64,000 bases of DNA, from contig CABJAE010000006.1 of assembly GCA_902363535.1 (NCBI GenBank), positions 53,523 to 117,522 of the forward strand. Reading direction: 5' to 3'. A program made the position numbers and the translations under genes. The DNA is from Peptoniphilaceae bacterium (GTDB taxonomy: Bacteria > Bacillota > Clostridia > Tissierellales > Peptoniphilaceae). Shown here one piece after another: positions 26,775 to 35,400 of this stretch (position 1 is the first letter of the stretch; each line of letters opens with the position of its first letter). Below the pieces are notes generated by a model. The model saw only the letters and a program-made list of their open reading frames with translations. It did not search any database and was not told the DNA's origin.

Positions 26775-27428
26775 ATGGCAAAAAATAAAGATAAAACTGA
26801 GGAATTATCCTTAGAATCAGTTCTATGGAATTGCAGAGTATCATTAAGAGGATATGGAAGTACTGAAAAAAATAGAGACGCTGTAATAGGATTAGTTTTC
26901 TTAAAGTTTGCAGGAGATAAGTTTGAAACAAGAAGAAAACAAATTGAAGAAGAACATCCTGATTTATTCATGCTAAGAGAGATGCCGGCCACTTATCATG
27001 CTGACAATGGTTATTATCTAAATGAAACATCCAGATGGAGTTACATAGTTAAAAATGCATCGGCAGATGATATAGCAATAAAAATAGATACAGCAATGAA
27101 AGATATAGAGGAGGATAATCCTTCCCTCAAAGGAACTTTGCCTCAAAATTTGTACGCTAATTTAGGAGCTCCGGCAAGTAAAATTAAAAGTCTAATCGAT
27201 GAGATAAATAAAATAAATGGAGATAGATTCCATGAAGAAGATTTGATCGGAAGAGTCTACGAATATTTTTTACAAATATATGCAGCATCAGGAACAAAGG
27301 AAGACGGTGAATTTTATACACCTTCAAGCGGTGTAAGACTATTGACTGAGCTAATCGAACCATATGACGGAGTTGTATATGAGAACAAAACACCATATTT
27401 GATACATTTTAACGGCATCGCCGCTTAG
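26775..27428 (+). pseudogene. hsdM: Truncated type I restriction-modification methylase subunit (HsdM N-terminus)
   Basis: 217 residues. The first about 204 match the N-terminal domain of HsdM: LESVLWNCRVSLRG, VFLKFAGDKFE, then DLIGRVYEYFLQIYAASGTKEDGEFYTP and LLTELIEPYDGVVY. In an intact HsdM the S-adenosylmethionine motif (DPCCGSGGM type) and the NPPF catalytic motif follow immediately. Here the frame leaves homology at about nt 27385 and stops after 14 unrelated residues. It therefore cannot methylate DNA. Start is an ATG with AAAGGAG. No specificity subunit is present; a possible R-subunit tail survives 5 kb downstream. Confidence 0.85.
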
Positions 27429-27517
27429 GGTACGAACCTAATACTAAGGGGTACGAAAATCAAAAAGCTCACAGCGATGTTCATCCTAAAATTAAACTAA
27501 GAAGCATTACGCGTTAC

Positions 27518-27552
27518 AAGAATCTTGTTCTGTCTGGCAGGGTTCTTTTTTT
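27518..27552 (+). terminator. Terminator between hsdM' and tetR
   Basis: A 10-bp stem (27518-27527 with 27538-27547, three G-U pairs) and a T run. Confidence 0.65.
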
Positions 27553-27591
27553 ATGCAACATTAGGTGAATTGCCATTACCGCATAAAATTC

Positions 27592-27620
27592 TTGACAAAT
27601 AAGTTAGTCTATGGTAATTT
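27592..27620 (+). promoter_or_regulatory. Promoter of the tetR-ABC operon
   Basis: TTGACA (27592-27597), 17-nt spacer, TAATTT (27615-27620). Confidence 0.7.
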
Positions 27621-27650
27621 CTCCTTACCGAGATTAATCTCGGTAAGGAG
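27621..27650. promoter_or_regulatory. Perfect 30-bp palindrome, TetR-family operator
   Basis: Both 15-nt arms are exact reverse complements (centre 27635/27636, core CCGAGATTAATCTCGG). It sits directly after the -10 box, covers the start site and ends in the AAGGAG ribosome binding site, so bound repressor would block initiation and the RNA hairpin would hide the ribosome binding site. Confidence 0.85.
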
Positions 27651-27686
27651 AGGAAAATGATGGTCAAGGAGAGGAAAATGATGGTC
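27645..27686 (+). repeat. 21-bp tandem duplication of the tetR ribosome binding site and start
   Basis: 27645-27665 is repeated exactly at 27666-27686. Each unit holds AAGGAG and ATGATG. Because 21 is a multiple of three the frame is kept, giving two complete initiation sites. Confidence 0.9.
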
Positions 27687-28271
27687 AGAGAACGATTAGA
27701 TCCGGAAATGCGTAAAGAAGACATTCAAAAGGCTGCTATGGCACTCTTTTCTTCTAAGGGCTTTAACAATACGACGATGGATGATGTTCGTGAAAAATCC
27801 GGTTTATCAGCCGGCGGATTATACTACTACTACAAAAATACGACAGAAATCCTCTACGACATTATGGACAGAGGAAGCAGGATGCGTGAAGCGACGGTAA
27901 CAAACACGGTTCAACATATGGGGAACAAGCTTACACCACATATCTTGGCTGAAGTTGTCGTCGATAAAATGTTGGCGAATAATCCTTTTACGCCTATCTA
28001 TGTCATGTTTCTTGGTGAGATTAAGAAAAATGAACAGCTTAACGCATTATATGAAAAACTCAAGAGGGATTCGATTACTTACTTTAAGCATTTTATGAAT
28101 GGGTACGACTGCGGATTGCTTACTGATGATGACTATGAATTTGTAACGAATCTCATCAATGCAAGCTTGTTATCCTGTGAAATTTTAGATACGCGTGAAA
28201 ATTTTCTAAAGAACAGACAGCACTTGGTATCCATGCTTGAAGGTTATTTTACTCGTTCGACTTCTCAGTAA
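27657..28271 (+). CDS. TetR/AcrR-family transcriptional regulator
   Basis: 204 residues. An N-terminal helix-turn-helix, DIQKAAMALFSSKGFNNTTMDDVREKSGLSAGGLYYYYKN (about 20-60), is of the standard TetR form, followed by a helical ligand domain. It probably represses itself and the ABC genes 70 nt downstream through the 30-bp palindrome over its promoter; the ligand would be a substrate of the transporter. Two in-frame starts (27657 and 27678) each have a ribosome binding site because of a 21-bp tandem duplication. The base composition is AT-richer than the core genome. Confidence 0.9.
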   Translation: MMVKERKMMVRERLDPEMRKEDIQKAAMALFSSKGFNNTTMDDVREKSGLSAGGLYYYYKNTTEILYDIMDRGSRMREATVTNTVQHMGNKLTPHILAEVVVDKMLANNPFTPIYVMFLGEIKKNEQLNALYEKLKRDSITYFKHFMNGYDCGLLTDDDYEFVTNLINASLLSCEILDTRENFLKNRQHLVSMLEGYFTRSTSQ

Positions 28272-28344
28272 GCGGAAGTTTCCGGACTCTAAAATCTTCC
28301 ATCAATTTTCGCATTTCATTCATTTACTAAGGAGGTTTTTTGAT

Positions 28345-30063
28345 ATGAACTTATTGAAAAAGTACATCGCCAAAAATAAGACCGGCTACTTTTTCTCGGT
28401 TCTTTTTGCCGTTTTGGGTGTACTGGCAGGACTTTTTACCTATGTGCTCTTGAGCAAAATGATCATTGCCCTCATTGCAGGGAATACAGATTTTGCTTTT
28501 TATACTAAAGGAGTCCTCAGTATTCTCGCGCTGCTGTGCGCAAAAGAAGTTTTTATGGGTATTTCCACCACGATTTCTCATACGGCGACCTATGGTGCTT
28601 TGTGTGAAATCAGGCGAGATATCATGGACAAACTTTTCAAAATGCCGTTAGGAAACATTTTGAATTTAAGCACAGGAAAGCTAAAAGATGTCATCGTGAA
28701 TCAAGTTGATAGCATGGAGACAACCCTGGCTCACCTGATTCCTGAAATGACCGCTAATATTGTTGGCCCGGTTTTACTTCTTGTTTACATGTTTGTACTC
28801 GATTGGCGCGTTTCGCTCTTGGCACTGGTTCCTCTTGTGATCGGCATGTTTTTTATGGCCGGCCCGATGAAGCGCATGCCTAAAATGTTTCCCAAAGCAG
28901 TCAAAATTGGTCAAGACATGAACAACTCAATTGTGGAATATATCAACGGCATCGAAGTCATTAAGTCTTTTAATCAAGGCGATACATCCTATAAAAAATA
29001 CAGCGATAATGTTTATGCCAAAGCAGATTATTACTGCAAGTGGATGGGCTTGAACAACAACGATTATGCGGTGAGCATGTCGCTTGCACCGATGGGTATT
29101 TTAACCATCATTCCGTTTGGCCTTTTCTTCTGTATGCAAGGTAGCCTAAGCGGCGCTCATCTTTTGATGTTGATTATTTTATCGTTTGGCACAATCTCAA
29201 ATATCATGCAGGTGATGTCTTATGAGGACGATATGGGGCGCATCAAAACCATTGCCGGTGAGATTGAAAAAGTTCTCAACTCAAAAGAGTTATCCCACGC
29301 AACCGGTACACAAAACATTTCACGCTATGACATCACTTTCGATCACGTGAATTTCTCTTACGATGACAACAAACAGGTTATCAAGGATGTCAATCTGTAC
29401 ATCAATGAAGGTAGTGTCAATGCACTCGTCGGGTATTCTGGCTCAGGGAAATCGACCGTTGCAAAGCTCCTCGCCGGATTTTGGGATACCGATAGTGGCA
29501 CCATAACAATTGGTGGCATAGCTCTCAAGGATATGCCTTTAGAACAGCTTTCGGATGCTATTTCTTATGTATCTCAAGACAATTATTTGTTTGATATTTC
29601 CATCAAAGATAATATTCGCATCGGCAAAAAAAATGCAACGGATGAGGAAATTATAGAAATCGCTAAAAAATCGGGCTGCCACGATTTCATTATGAAGCTC
29701 TCACAAGGCTATGAAACGGTTGCCGGAGAAGGTGGCGGGCATCTCTCCGGCGGTGAGCGCCAACGCATCTCTATTGCACGCGCCATGCTCAAAGATGCAC
29801 CGATTGTCATTTTGGATGAAGCCACTTCCTATATCGATCCAGAAAATGAAGCTATTTTGCAAGATGCCATCGCCACATTGGTAAAAGGCAAAACGCTCAT
29901 TATTATCGCCCATCGACTGAAAACCATTGCAGATGTGGATCAAATATTTGTTATCCATGATGGATATGTTGAAAATCACGGAACACACGATAAACTATTA
30001 AAAGATTCTCCGGTTTACCAAGAATTGTGGAGTGCGGCCATGCGAGGTGAAGAAAATGATTAA
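28345..30063 (+). CDS. ABC exporter half-transporter, membrane plus ATPase (first of pair)
   Basis: 572 residues from the ATG at 28345, which has AAGGAGG; the frame extends upstream but without a site. An N-terminal six-helix domain is followed by an ABC ATPase with Walker A GYSGSGKST, signature LSGGERQRISIARAM, Walker B IVILDEAT and an H-loop His (IIAHRLKT). It is of the MdlA/MdlB type, acting as a heterodimer with the next gene. In related loci such pairs sit with TetR regulators and MptD-like S components. The substrate is unknown; peptide, siderophore or drug export or import are all possible. Confidence 0.92.
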   Translation: MNLLKKYIAKNKTGYFFSVLFAVLGVLAGLFTYVLLSKMIIALIAGNTDFAFYTKGVLSILALLCAKEVFMGISTTISHTATYGALCEIRRDIMDKLFKMPLGNILNLSTGKLKDVIVNQVDSMETTLAHLIPEMTANIVGPVLLLVYMFVLDWRVSLLALVPLVIGMFFMAGPMKRMPKMFPKAVKIGQDMNNSIVEYINGIEVIKSFNQGDTSYKKYSDNVYAKADYYCKWMGLNNNDYAVSMSLAPMGILTIIPFGLFFCMQGSLSGAHLLMLIILSFGTISNIMQVMSYEDDMGRIKTIAGEIEKVLNSKELSHATGTQNISRYDITFDHVNFSYDDNKQVIKDVNLYINEGSVNALVGYSGSGKSTVAKLLAGFWDTDSGTITIGGIALKDMPLEQLSDAISYVSQDNYLFDISIKDNIRIGKKNATDEEIIEIAKKSGCHDFIMKLSQGYETVAGEGGGHLSGGERQRISIARAMLKDAPIVILDEATSYIDPENEAILQDAIATLVKGKTLIIIAHRLKTIADVDQIFVIHDGYVENHGTHDKLLKDSPVYQELWSAAMRGEEND

Positions 30064-31792
30064 TACATTTAAGAAGTTATGGAAATTTGCAGAGCGTGAG
30101 CAAGGAATGATTCGCTCCTCGGTGATCTGGAGTTTTTTGGGCGCGATTTTTAACGTTTTTCAATTTATGGCCATCTATTTGGTCATTGCGGCGATTATAA
30201 AGCAGGAAATTACGTGGCAGACGATTGGTATGTGCAGCGCATTCTTATTGCTTTCCTTACTGGGCATCATTATTTCTAAGAAAAATTCCATGCTTAAGCA
30301 AACGCATGCCGGCTATTTTACAGCCGCAAATAAACGTATCGCTATGGGAGGAAAAATCAAAAAAGTGCCAATGGGCTTTTTCAATGATTTTAGCTTAGGA
30401 AATTTAACGGCCATTGCGACGACAAAGTTGGACAGTCTCGAAACTTGGGTGCCCACACTTTTTATTATGGTATTCGGCGGTCTGCTTGTTACCGTGGTAT
30501 TTATCCTGTCCCTTTTTATGCTGCATTGGAAAATTGCACTCATTGCTATCGCTGGGTCTTTGATTTTCTTGGCGGCGGCCGCTTTAATGCAGCAAAGATC
30601 TAAAAAGAGTTCGGATCGAGTTTCTGTTGTACAAAACGATCTCACGAAAGAAGTACTGGCAACCTTGCAAGGTATGCAGATCATCAAGTCCTATAACTTG
30701 GGCGGGCCAAATAACAACAAGTTGGATCAAAGTTTTGAAGAAACAAAAAAATCGATGTTGAGCCTTGAAAAGGCCGTTACACCTTACACGGTACTGCTGA
30801 AAATCATCATTGCGATCACGATTTCGGTTATGATTGCCACAGCACTTTCATGCTACTTTTCGGGAGAGCTTGCTTTGGATTATACCATCATGACGCTGGT
30901 TGCCAGTTTTGTGATTTTTAACAGTTTATTGGCTTCTGGTAGTGCTATGGCCATGCTTAGAACCATTGACAACGCGATGGATTCTTATGATTACGTCAAT
31001 CAAATGCAAGATATGCCGGAAGGTCATATCAATGATGCACTTCAGCAACACGATATTGAATTTAAAAATGTTTCCTTTGCCTATGGCGAAAAGCCAATCT
31101 TAAATAATGTGTCTTGCTATATCCCCGAAAGATCAATGACGGCTATCGTAGGGCCGTCTGGTTCAGGGAAAACAACTTTTTGCAATTTGATCTCTCGCTT
31201 TTGGGATGTCAATTCAGGAGAGATTCGCCTTGGAGGAAAGAACATAAAAGATTACTCCCTCGAAAATCTCATGAATCATATTTCGATGGTCTTCCAAGAT
31301 GTCTATCTTTTTGCCGATACGATTGAAAACAACATTAAATTCGGATGCCCAAATGCCACCCGCGATGATGTGATTGCGGCGGCAAAAAAGGCTCAGTGCC
31401 ATGACTTTATTTCTGCCTTGCCCGATGGCTATCAGAGCATGATCGGAGAAGGTGGAACAAGTCTTTCCGGCGGAGAAAAACAGCGCATTTCCATTGCCAG
31501 GGCAATGCTGAAAGATGCACCGATTATCATCTTTGATGAAGCTACTGCAAATGTTGATCCGGAAAACGAAGACAAGCTGAAAGCAGCTATTGAAGCCCTT
31601 ACTCAAAACAAAACCGTCATCATGATCGCGCACCGCTTGAAGACGATCCGTAATGCAAACCGGATTTTGGTACTGAACAAAGCAGGGATTGAGCAGTGCG
31701 GTACACATGATGAATTGATGCTGCAAGGAGGTCTTTATCGAGATCTTATCGAATCGAGAAGCAAGGCGGAAAGCTGGAGATTCGCAAATTAA
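30056..31792 (+). CDS. ABC exporter half-transporter, membrane plus ATPase (second of pair)
   Basis: 578 residues. The ATG at 30056 lies inside the end of the upstream gene (8-nt overlap), which indicates translational coupling. Membrane domain with about six helices, then Walker A GPSGSGKTT, signature LSGGEKQRISIARAM, Walker B IIIFDEAT and HRLKT. It is clearly homologous to its partner and should form the heterodimeric pump with it. Both ATP sites look intact in the two proteins. Confidence 0.92.
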   Translation: MINTFKKLWKFAEREQGMIRSSVIWSFLGAIFNVFQFMAIYLVIAAIIKQEITWQTIGMCSAFLLLSLLGIIISKKNSMLKQTHAGYFTAANKRIAMGGKIKKVPMGFFNDFSLGNLTAIATTKLDSLETWVPTLFIMVFGGLLVTVVFILSLFMLHWKIALIAIAGSLIFLAAAALMQQRSKKSSDRVSVVQNDLTKEVLATLQGMQIIKSYNLGGPNNNKLDQSFEETKKSMLSLEKAVTPYTVLLKIIIAITISVMIATALSCYFSGELALDYTIMTLVASFVIFNSLLASGSAMAMLRTIDNAMDSYDYVNQMQDMPEGHINDALQQHDIEFKNVSFAYGEKPILNNVSCYIPERSMTAIVGPSGSGKTTFCNLISRFWDVNSGEIRLGGKNIKDYSLENLMNHISMVFQDVYLFADTIENNIKFGCPNATRDDVIAAAKKAQCHDFISALPDGYQSMIGEGGTSLSGGEKQRISIARAMLKDAPIIIFDEATANVDPENEDKLKAAIEALTQNKTVIMIAHRLKTIRNANRILVLNKAGIEQCGTHDELMLQGGLYRDLIESRSKAESWRFAN

Positions 31793-31876
31793 AGTTTGGA
31801 ACTAACAACAACATCTTCGACAAAAAAATGAATGTGCCTGATGTTGTCGAAAATTAAATGTTCAGAAAGGAATTTT

Positions 31877-32466
31877 ATGATGAAAAACTAAAAAATATTG
31901 TATAGATCGCCGTATTGGCAGTAATTGGCTGTGTTGTCTCCTTTGGAATCAGTATGCTGACGGGACTTTTAGGCATGGCTGCCCTCTACATTTCAGCCGG
32001 GTTTGCCGCTTTTGTGATCGGACCGACCTTTGTGATTGCGGCTCGAAAAGTACAAAAGCGTGGCACAGCGCTTCTCTTTTGGGCTGTGCTTGGGTTGGTA
32101 TATGCAATTTTAGGTTATGGGATCATGATTCCGATTACTCTGATTGCAGGGATTGTCTGCGAGCTGATTATCGGAAAGTACGATAATAGCAAACGCATCG
32201 CCATTGCTTTTAGTGTTGTCATGTTTACCGATTCGATGCACAGTATTCTTTTAACAAAAATTTTAGGCGTCGAAGGTTTAGTAAAATATATGTCATCTAC
32301 CTTTTCTCCAGAACAAGCAGCACAAATGGTTGCCGCCTATACAAATGAAGTGATTTTGATAGCTGCTGCCGTTAATGTTGTGCTGTGCTTGTTAGCCGGA
32401 TTTTTCGGAGTATTCATCAACAATAAGTTCTTTGAGAAAAGCACTCAGCAGAGCAAGCTCAAATAA
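31877..32466 (+). pseudogene. MptD-type ECF transporter S component with a damaged 5' end
   Basis: The frame from 31915 gives 183 residues of an integral membrane protein (five or six helices) like MptD/Trep_Strep S components of ECF vitamin-type importers. The proper start is broken. ATGs at 31877 and 31880 follow AAAGGAATTTT but are out of frame and stop after a few codons. In the frame of the body, residues LKNIV are followed by a TAG (31903-31905) and then IAVLAVIGCVV. So a one-base frameshift and a nonsense codon separate the start from the body. Translation from the TTG at 31915 is conceivable but has no ribosome binding site. Confidence 0.65.
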
Positions 32467-32571
32467 GATGAGCCGATCATTTTCCCGCTTTATAAAAACG
32501 GATATCCTCCTCAATGGAGCGAAGAAATTTTTGATATGGTTTTAGAACAGGCAGAAAATTATAAAAATTAA
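32467..32571 (+). pseudogene. Possible C-terminal remnant of a type I restriction HsdR subunit
   Basis: Directly after the MptD stop, in the same frame, an open run of 34 codons reads IIFPLYKNGYPPQWSEEI and ends LEQAENYKN before a TAA. The GYPP motif and the EQAE ending recall the C-terminus of HsdR subunits. With the truncated hsdM at the other side of the ABC module it could be the far end of one disrupted R-M locus. The match is from memory and short. Confidence 0.4.
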
Positions 32572-32573
32572 AT

Positions 32574-32608
32574 AAAAGGCTATGAGCACTCAAACTCATA
32601 GCCTTTTT
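32574..32608 (+). terminator. Terminator at the island's right side
   Basis: A 13-bp perfect stem (32574-32586 with 32595-32607) flanked by A and T runs. Confidence 0.9.
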
Positions 32609-32654
32609 CATTGTCTAAAGATTTTCTGAATCAGTTTTTCTAAACCGCCAATCC

Positions 32655-32678
32655 AAAGCCGCCTTCGGGCGGTTTTTT
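32655..32678 (+). terminator. Second copy of the ATPase terminator
   Basis: CCGCC-UUCG-GGCGG hairpin and six T, identical over 24 bases to 26416-26439. No complete gene of the core genome ends just before it, consistent with displacement from its original gene. Confidence 0.85.
32655..32678. repeat. 24-bp direct repeat, right copy (island boundary)
   Basis: Perfect match to 26416-26439, same orientation. The normal composition of the chromosome resumes to its right. Confidence 0.75.
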
Positions 32679-32797
32679 CATGGGGAGAAAAGCGTCGCAC
32701 ATCCTCGGAAAATTTTAGGTGATAAATAGTATAAATTTCTTTGAGGCCACATGGATTTGATGGTATGATAGATTCATCATAGTAAGTAAAGGCTGGG

Positions 32798-33820
32798 ATG
32801 CAAGTGAGAAAATACAGAAAAAGAGAGCATGTTGAAAATTACCTGAAGACGGACTACCGAGGGGATCCGCTTTTCAACGACATGTATCTGCCCCATATTT
32901 CGCTGCCGGAACTTTCCGTCGACGAAATCGACACATCCACGACGTATTTGGGCAAGAAGATTCATTTTCCCCTCATGATCAACGCCATTACCGGCGGCAC
33001 GGAATTTGCGGAAAACATCAATGCGGATTTGGCGCAGCTCGCCAAGCGCTTTGATCTGCCCATGGCCGTGGGCAGTGAAACCATCGCCATGGAAGACGAG
33101 GAAGCCGTGGAAAGTTTTGAGATCGTGCGGGAGATTATCGGCGATGAGGGCATCGTCCTCGGGAACATGAACGGCAATCTCTCCGTGGACGAGGCGAAGA
33201 AGGCCGTGGAAATTATTCGGGCCGACGCCCTTCAGATCCATTTAAATCCGGCGCAGGAGCTGGCCATGGAAGAGGGCGATCGAGATTTTCGCGGCACGGC
33301 GGAGCGGATTCGCGCAGCAAATGAGGCCCTGGACGTGCCCGTTCTGGTGAAAGAAGTGGGTTTCGGCATGGACGCCTCCGTCGTCGAGCGGCTCTACGAT
33401 TTGGGCATTCGCCACGTGGACATTTCCGGCTACGGCGGCACGAATTTCTTTGAAGTGGAAAATCTCCGCTACTTTAATTCGGACATGACGGAGCTTTACG
33501 GCTGGGGGATTCCCACGGCCTACGCCCTTCACGAAGCCGTGGCACTAGGCAAGAAGGATCTCCACATTACCGCATCCGGCGGCATACGAAACGGCCTGGA
33601 TCTGGTGAAGTGTTTGATTCTCGGCGCCGACATGTGCGCCATTAGCGGCGAAATTTTAAGATACATCGTGCACGGCGGCGTGGACTACGCCTCGGTGTAT
33701 TTAGATGATTTGATCAACAAGGTAAAAATCGTCATGGTCCTGGTTGGTGCGAAGAATATCGATGAATTAAGACAGGTGAAGTGGAAAGCCACGGGCCGTC
33801 TTTTGGAATTATTGAGATAA
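32798..33820 (+). CDS. fni: Isopentenyl-diphosphate delta-isomerase, type 2
   Basis: 340 residues of the FMN-dependent TIM-barrel family. Visible signatures include KREHVENYLK at the start, MINAITGG, the QIHLNPAQE segment with the catalytic Gln, and the phosphate/FMN-binding ITASGGIRNGLDLVK and LGADM. It interconverts IPP and DMAPP, using reduced FMN, for isoprenoid (undecaprenyl) synthesis. The ribosome binding site before the ATG is weak (AAAGGCTGGG). Nine nt separate it from trxB. Confidence 0.93.
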   Translation: MQVRKYRKREHVENYLKTDYRGDPLFNDMYLPHISLPELSVDEIDTSTTYLGKKIHFPLMINAITGGTEFAENINADLAQLAKRFDLPMAVGSETIAMEDEEAVESFEIVREIIGDEGIVLGNMNGNLSVDEAKKAVEIIRADALQIHLNPAQELAMEEGDRDFRGTAERIRAANEALDVPVLVKEVGFGMDASVVERLYDLGIRHVDISGYGGTNFFEVENLRYFNSDMTELYGWGIPTAYALHEAVALGKKDLHITASGGIRNGLDLVKCLILGADMCAISGEILRYIVHGGVDYASVYLDDLINKVKIVMVLVGAKNIDELRQVKWKATGRLLELLR

Positions 33821-33829
33821 GAGGGAATT

Positions 33830-34753
33830 ATGTACGATCTTATGATTATCGGCGGCGGCCCGGCCGGGCTCACTGCCGCCATTTACGCGAGCCGCGCCCA
33901 TTTGAACACGGTGATCTTCGAACCGGAGATGGACGGCGGCCAAATGAGCCTCACCATGTCTCTTGAAAACTTCCCCGGGGCGCTTGCCGAGGACACGGGC
34001 ATGGATATCGGCATGCGTATGGCAAAGCAAGCGGCCTCTTTCGGTGCCGCCACCATTCGCGAGCGGGTGGTTTCCGTCGAGTCAGCGGGCGAGACGAAAA
34101 TCGTGAAGACGGAAAGCGGCAGCTACGAAGGCAAGTACGTCCTCCTGGCCACGGGCTCTAAGCCCAATCGCCTGGGCGTTCCCGGGGAAGACAAATTCGT
34201 CTCCCGCGGCATCAGCTACTGCGCCACCTGCGACGGCGCCTTCTACCAAGACGGCGACGTCTACGTCATCGGCGGCGGCAATTCCGCCGTGGAAGAGGCC
34301 CTGTACCTGGCGAATTTAGGGGCGAAGGTCACTATCGTTCACCGCAGAGACAGCTTCCGCGCCGAGCGCTTCTTGGCGGAGAAGGCCCTGGCCCACGAAA
34401 ATATTTCCGTCATGTGGAACACGGAGCTGAAGGAGGTCTTGGGAGATGCCATGGCCGACGGCCTCGCCCTCTACAACAATAAAACCGACGAAACTTTCAC
34501 GGTGAAAAAAGGCGACCGCCCCATGGGAATTTTCATCTACGTGGGCGTGAAACCCCAAACGGAATTTCTCGAAGGGCTTCTGGAATTAAACAGGGGCTAT
34601 GTGAAAGTGGACGAAAATCAAATGTCCGCCGTGGACGGCATCTACGCCGCCGGCGACATTGTGGACAAAAATTTCCGCCAGGTCATTAACGCCTGCGGGG
34701 AAGGCTGCGTCGCCGCCATGGCCGTGGCTAAGCGCATCGTCCAATACGATTAA
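33830..34753 (+). CDS. trxB: Thioredoxin reductase
   Basis: 307 residues. An FAD-binding GGGPAGLTAAIYASR sits at the N-terminus. The redox pair YCATCDG (Cys131, Cys134) lies in the NAD(P)H domain, together with VIGGGNSAVEEA. The C-terminal FAD segment GIYAAGDI is also present. It is the low-molecular-weight flavoenzyme that reduces thioredoxin; anaerobes may use NADH, NADPH or ferredoxin-linked donors, which cannot be read here. Followed by a strong terminator. Confidence 0.93.
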   Translation: MYDLMIIGGGPAGLTAAIYASRAHLNTVIFEPEMDGGQMSLTMSLENFPGALAEDTGMDIGMRMAKQAASFGAATIRERVVSVESAGETKIVKTESGSYEGKYVLLATGSKPNRLGVPGEDKFVSRGISYCATCDGAFYQDGDVYVIGGGNSAVEEALYLANLGAKVTIVHRRDSFRAERFLAEKALAHENISVMWNTELKEVLGDAMADGLALYNNKTDETFTVKKGDRPMGIFIYVGVKPQTEFLEGLLELNRGYVKVDENQMSAVDGIYAAGDIVDKNFRQVINACGEGCVAAMAVAKRIVQYD

Positions 34754-34770
34754 ATCAATTCAATTTTTGA

Positions 34771-34805
34771 AACAGCTATGCAATACCGCGCATAGCTGTT
34801 TTTTT
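34771..34805 (+). terminator. Terminator of fni-trxB
   Basis: An 11-bp stem (34771-34781 with 34790-34800) and a T run. Confidence 0.92.
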
Positions 34806-34938
34806 GTGCGCTTTAGCATGAATAAACCACCAGCTATGCTGGTGGTAGGCATAAAAAGCTTTAGCTTCAAGTAAAAAAAGAACCTCCTATGATAAAATTA
34901 TTGTGTTATCGGCAATAAAATATCAAGGAGGTATCCAT

Positions 34939-35400
34939 ATGGATAAGAACAGCTTAGCACATACAAGTTGGAATTGTAAGTATCACATTGTGTTTGCGCC
35001 AAAATATAGGCGGCAGGTTATATACGGGAAATTGAAACAAGACATAGGAAAAACATTAAGAGACCTATGCGAGAGAAAAGGAATAAACATAATCGAAGCG
35101 GAATGTTGTCCGGATCATATACATATGCTGCTGGAAATTCCACCGAAATATAGCGTATCTCAAATCATGGGATACTTAAAAGGAAAAAGTAGCTTAATCA
35201 TATTTGATAGACACGCAAACCTAAAGTACAAATACGGAAATAGGCATTTCTGGTGTAGAGGGTACTACGTCGATACTGCGGGAAAAAATGCGAAAAAAAT
35301 CCAAGAATACATCAAAAACCAATTGGAAGAAGATTATATGGCGGATCAGATAAGCATGAAGGAATTCATCGATCCGTTTACGGGTCAGCAGGTCAAATAA
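34939..35400 (+). CDS. tnpA: IS200/IS605-family transposase TnpA
   Basis: 153 residues from the ATG at 34939, which has AAGGAGG; a 12-residue longer frame has no site. The HUH motif is CPDHIHM (His60, His62), and the nucleophilic Tyr124 lies in IQEYIKNQ. It cuts and pastes single-stranded DNA at hairpin ends. The sequence looks intact. No tnpB accompanies it. Confidence 0.94.
   Translation: MDKNSLAHTSWNCKYHIVFAPKYRRQVIYGKLKQDIGKTLRDLCERKGINIIEAECCPDHIHMLLEIPPKYSVSQIMGYLKGKSSLIIFDRHANLKYKYGNRHFWCRGYYVDTAGKNAKKIQEYIKNQLEEDYMADQISMKEFIDPFTGQQVK

Noticed and set aside
26775..27428. A functional type I restriction-modification defence system
   Set aside because: HsdM lacks the SAM-binding and catalytic motifs, hsdS is missing, and only a possible 34-residue R tail exists.
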